Positions 23,372 through 28,031 of a stretch of 28,031 bases of DNA are shown piece by piece; positions within the stretch are counted from its first letter, which is position 1, and the number at the start of each line of letters is the position of its first letter. A program made the position numbers and the translations under genes. The stretch spans positions 1 to 28,031 of the forward strand of contig RFPW01000006.1 in NCBI GenBank assembly GCA_009925965.1. Reading direction: 5' to 3'. The DNA comes from Betaproteobacteria bacterium (GTDB lineage Bacteria > Pseudomonadota > Gammaproteobacteria > Burkholderiales > Burkholderiaceae_E). The notes under the pieces were generated by a model that saw nothing but the letters and a program-made list of their open reading frames with translations, was not told the DNA's origin and did not search any database.

Positions 23372-24290
23372 ATGGCATTTCAAAAGACCGAAGGCTGGTT
23401 GGACTGGTATGCCGGCCCGGCCAAACCCCAATTCAAAGTGCCGCCTGGGGCGGTCGATGCGCATTGCCATGTTTTTGGACCTGGTGACACGTTTCCCTAT
23501 GCTCCGGAGCGAAAAAGTACACGCCATGCGATGCGTCGAAGGATCAACTCTTTGCGTTGCGCGACCACCTTGGATTTGCGCGTAACGTGGTGGTCCAGGC
23601 GACCTGCCATGGTGCAGACAACCGAGCCATGGTCGACGCTCTGCGCGGCTCCGGTGGCAAAGCCCGTGGCGTGGCAACCGTTCGGCGCTCGGTCACCGAC
23701 GAAGAACTCCAGGACATGCATGAGGCTGGCGTGCGCGGGGTCCGATTTAACTTCGTCAAACGATTGGTGGATTTCACCCCCAAAGAAGAACTCCTTGAGA
23801 TCGCGCACCGCATCCGGCAGTGGGGTTGGCATGTGGTGATCTATTTTGAGGCGGTCGATTTACCCGAGTTGCTAGATTTTTTCACTGAGCTACCGACGAC
23901 CATCGTGGTCGATCACATGGGACGCCCCGATGTCACTCAGCCCGTGGATGGCCCCGAGTTTGAGTTGTTCGTCAAATTCATGCGCGAGCACGAGAACGTT
24001 TGGAGCAAGGTCAGTTGTCCCGAACGCTTGTCCGTGTCCGGCCCCAGGGCGCTGAACGGTGAGCAGGAGGCTTACCGAGACGTGATCCCGTTCGCCAAAC
24101 GCATCATTGAAGAGTTTCCGGACCGCGTGTTGTGGGGCACCGATTGGCCGCATCCGAACCTCAAAGACCATATGCCCGATGATGGCCTGCTGGTGGACTT
24201 CATTCCGCACATCGCGGTCACCGAGAGTCAACAGCGCAAGTTGCTCGTGGACAATCCGATGCGACTTTACTGGCCAGAGGAGTCGCGCTA

Positions 24291-24291
<1 letters not shown>
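23372..24291 (+). pseudogene. ligI: 2-pyrone-4,6-dicarboxylate lactonase (LigI/PmdD type), frame disrupted
   Basis: An amidohydrolase-superfamily lactonase that opens 2-pyrone-4,6-dicarboxylate to 4-oxalomesaconate. The N-terminal frame from ATG 23372 (AGAGG site upstream) contains VDAHCHVFGPGDTFPYAPERK and then leaves frame at 23512-23517, next to an A5G run. The second frame resumes as YTPCDASKDQLFALRDHLGFARNVVVQATCHG. It has RFNFVKRLVD, VVIYFEA, VDHMGRPD and GTDWPHPN and ends at 24291. Against the family pattern P-x-x-K-Y the two extra bases AG look inserted; a one-base loss with one extra Lys is also possible. A -1 slip on the Lys codon would restore the frame. The TAATG overlap with the next gene is intact. 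Confidence 0.85.
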
Positions 24292-25593
<1,302 letters not shown>

Positions 25594-25614
25594 ATCATTG
25601 AAAAGAGGGTCATG

Positions 25615-26571
25615 ATGAATAACACGATCAAAGTTGCCTTGGCGGGCGCAGGGGCCTTTGGTATCAAACATCTGGACGGAATCAAGCAGATCGACGGCGT
25701 CGAGGTGATTTCGCTCGTCGGCCGCGAACTGGAAAAAACCCGGGAGGTCGCAACCAAGTACGGTGTTCCGCATGTGACCACCGATCTGGCGGAGAGCCTT
25801 GCCTTGGCGGACGTCGATGCCGTGATTTTGTGTACGCCTACCCAGATGCACGCCGCGCAGAGTCTGGCGTGTCTCCAGGCGGGCAAGCATGTGCAGGTCG
25901 AAATCCCCCTGGCCGACCGGTGGACCGATGCCGAGGCCGTGGTGGAGGCCGCCAAAAAAACCGGATTGGTGGCGATGTGCGGTCACACCCGTCGATTCAA
26001 TCCGAGTCACCAGTGGGTGCACAACAAGATCGCCGCGGGGGAATTTCACATCCAGCAGATGGATGTACAGACGTATTTCTTTCGCCGCTCAAACATGAAT
26101 GCGCTGGGTCAGCCGCGCAGCTGGACCGATCATTTGCTCTGGCATCACGCCGCCCACACCGTTGATTTGTTCGCCTATCAAACCGGCAGTCCGATCGTGA
26201 AAGCCAATGCAGTGCAGGGCCCCATCCACCCGACCCTGGGGATTGCGATGGACATGAGTATTCAGCTACAGGCCGCCAACGGAGCGATCTGCACCTTGAG
26301 TTTGTCGTTCAATAACGATGGGCCGCTGGGGACTTACTTTAGGTACATCGGTGATACCGGGACCTACCTCGCGCGCTACGACGATTTGTATACCGGCAAG
26401 GAAGAGCAAATCGACGTCTCCCAGGTGGCGGTTTCGATGAACGGTATCGAGTTGCAGGACCGCGAGTTTTTCTCAGCGATCCGCGAAGGTCGGGAGCCTA
26501 ACGGCAGTGTCTCCCAAGTTTTGCCCTGCTATCAGGTTCTCCATCAACTGGAGATGCAACTGAGCGCGTGA
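25615..26571 (+). CDS. ligC: 4-carboxy-2-hydroxymuconate-6-semialdehyde dehydrogenase
   Basis: A 318-residue Gfo/Idh/MocA-family oxidoreductase. The Rossmann motif GAGAFG is at 11-16, ILCTPTQMHAAQSLACLQAGKHVQVEIPLA is the central cofactor-binding region, and GHTRRFNPSHQWVH and SWTDHLLWHHAAHTVDLFAY are specific for LigC/PmdC. It oxidises the hemiacetal form of the ring-cleavage product with NAD(P)+ to 2-pyrone-4,6-dicarboxylate. Two adjacent ATGs (25612, 25615) follow a GAGG site; the second has better spacing. It is the last + strand gene of the cluster and converges with pobA. Confidence 0.94.
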   Translation: MNNTIKVALAGAGAFGIKHLDGIKQIDGVEVISLVGRELEKTREVATKYGVPHVTTDLAESLALADVDAVILCTPTQMHAAQSLACLQAGKHVQVEIPLADRWTDAEAVVEAAKKTGLVAMCGHTRRFNPSHQWVHNKIAAGEFHIQQMDVQTYFFRRSNMNALGQPRSWTDHLLWHHAAHTVDLFAYQTGSPIVKANAVQGPIHPTLGIAMDMSIQLQAANGAICTLSLSFNNDGPLGTYFRYIGDTGTYLARYDDLYTGKEEQIDVSQVAVSMNGIELQDREFFSAIREGREPNGSVSQVLPCYQVLHQLEMQLSA

Positions 26572-26606
26572 TGGGGGGCGATGGGGGGCGACGGGGTGTG
26601 ATCCCG

Positions 26607-26607
<1 letters not shown>
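26571..26607. terminator. G-rich tandem repeat and weak hairpin between ligC and pobA
   Basis: ATGGGGGGCG occurs twice in tandem (26571-26590), followed by a degenerate copy ACGGGGTGTG. The stem ACGGG (26591-26595) / CCCGT (26603-26607) with a 7-base loop could act as a weak terminator between the convergent genes. There is no T-run. Confidence 0.35.
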
Positions 26608-27781
<1,174 letters not shown>

Positions 27782-27828
27782 CTAGCTCGACTCGGTAATT
27801 CGGCGGGACGACACGGTACCGCATTCAG

Positions 27829-27849
27829 AACCACTTGTGTAAGCTGGTT
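27829..27849. promoter_or_regulatory. Hairpin/palindrome upstream of pobA, candidate operator
   Basis: AACCA-CTT-GTGT-AAG-C-TGGTT forms an inverted repeat with one bulged base, 48-68 bp upstream of the pobA start in the 110-bp gap between divergent genes. The position would suit a PobR-type activator (IclR or AraC family), but no regulator gene is adjacent and no clear -35/-10 pair was seen. Confidence 0.35.
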
Positions 27850-27891
27850 AGGGTGAGGGTCTGACGGCCCTTGATTAACCGGACGGATCGG

Positions 27892-28031
27892 ATGCTCGAC
27901 CTCACGCCTCTTTCAAATGCGGTCAATCGCCTGGGCGAGGGATTGGTCCGGTATCAAGTCGACACCAAGGACGCGCAGATCCGCGATGGACTGATCCAGC
28001 GGTTCGAGTTCACCTACGAAATCAGCCACAA
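27892..28031 (+). CDS. HI0074-type nucleotidyltransferase substrate-binding protein (3' truncated)
   Basis: Forty-six codons are visible before the window ends. MLDLTPLSNAVNRLGEGL followed by IRDGLIQRFEFTYEISH matches the N-terminal helices of HI0074-like proteins, whose signature is I-R-D-x2-I-Q-R-F-E-F-T-Y-E. These small helical proteins pair with a minimal nucleotidyltransferase (HI0073 type), usually encoded next door, and are related to HepT/MntA-like toxin-antitoxin pairs. ATG 27892 fits family N-termini; the TTG at 27871 is an in-frame alternative. It is divergent from pobA and probably marks the end of the catabolic region. Confidence 0.8.
   Translation, partial: MLDLTPLSNAVNRLGEGLVRYQVDTKDAQIRDGLIQRFEFTYEISH

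Overview
The window looks like a chromosomal segment of a betaproteobacterium, probably Burkholderiales. The reasons are an orphan Bug-type periplasmic binding protein, two branched-chain-amino-acid-type (Liv) ABC importers and a protocatechuate 4,5-cleavage cluster in the gene order of Comamonas-like bacteria. Genes are tightly packed and moderately GC-rich, with several ATGA-type overlaps. No rRNA, tRNA, insertion sequence, phage gene or CRISPR array was seen, and no stretch over 300 bases lacks a gene.

Left part (1-9.5 kb): a 5'-truncated HSL-type esterase, then one complete Liv transporter on the + strand (Tat-exported binding protein, two permeases, two ATPases) with a short-chain dehydrogenase inserted between permease and ATPase genes. 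Facing it on the - strand are a Baeyer-Villiger-type flavin monooxygenase, an epoxide-hydrolase-like enzyme and a CBS-domain protein. Together they suggest uptake of a neutral or acidic organic compound followed by alcohol to ketone to ester/lactone to hydrolysed product; the substrate is unknown.

Middle part (9.5-16.3 kb): unrelated-looking single genes. These are a photolyase/cryptochrome-like protein that starts with the FAD domain, a MATE exporter, a secreted SGNH-like protein, a nitroreductase, a small 70-residue protein, a secreted MetX-like alpha/beta hydrolase and an orphan Bug protein. A 21-bp near-perfect palindrome lies between the small gene and the hydrolase.

Right part (16.3-27.8 kb): a long + strand run with an EthD-like protein, a second complete Liv importer, a signal-less ModA-like binding protein, then the aldolase, lactonase, dioxygenase alpha and beta, and dehydrogenase genes of protocatechuate 4,5-cleavage. 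A convergent pobA (4-hydroxybenzoate 3-hydroxylase) follows. The arrangement implies import of an aromatic acid, hydroxylation to protocatechuate, extradiol cleavage, oxidation to 2-pyrone-4,6-dicarboxylate, lactone hydrolysis and aldol cleavage. The hydratase and tautomerase steps are not in the window. Three genes of this block (ModA-like, lactonase, pobA) each carry a frame disruption, apparently of a different size. The window ends inside a HI0074-type nucleotidyltransferase-partner gene.
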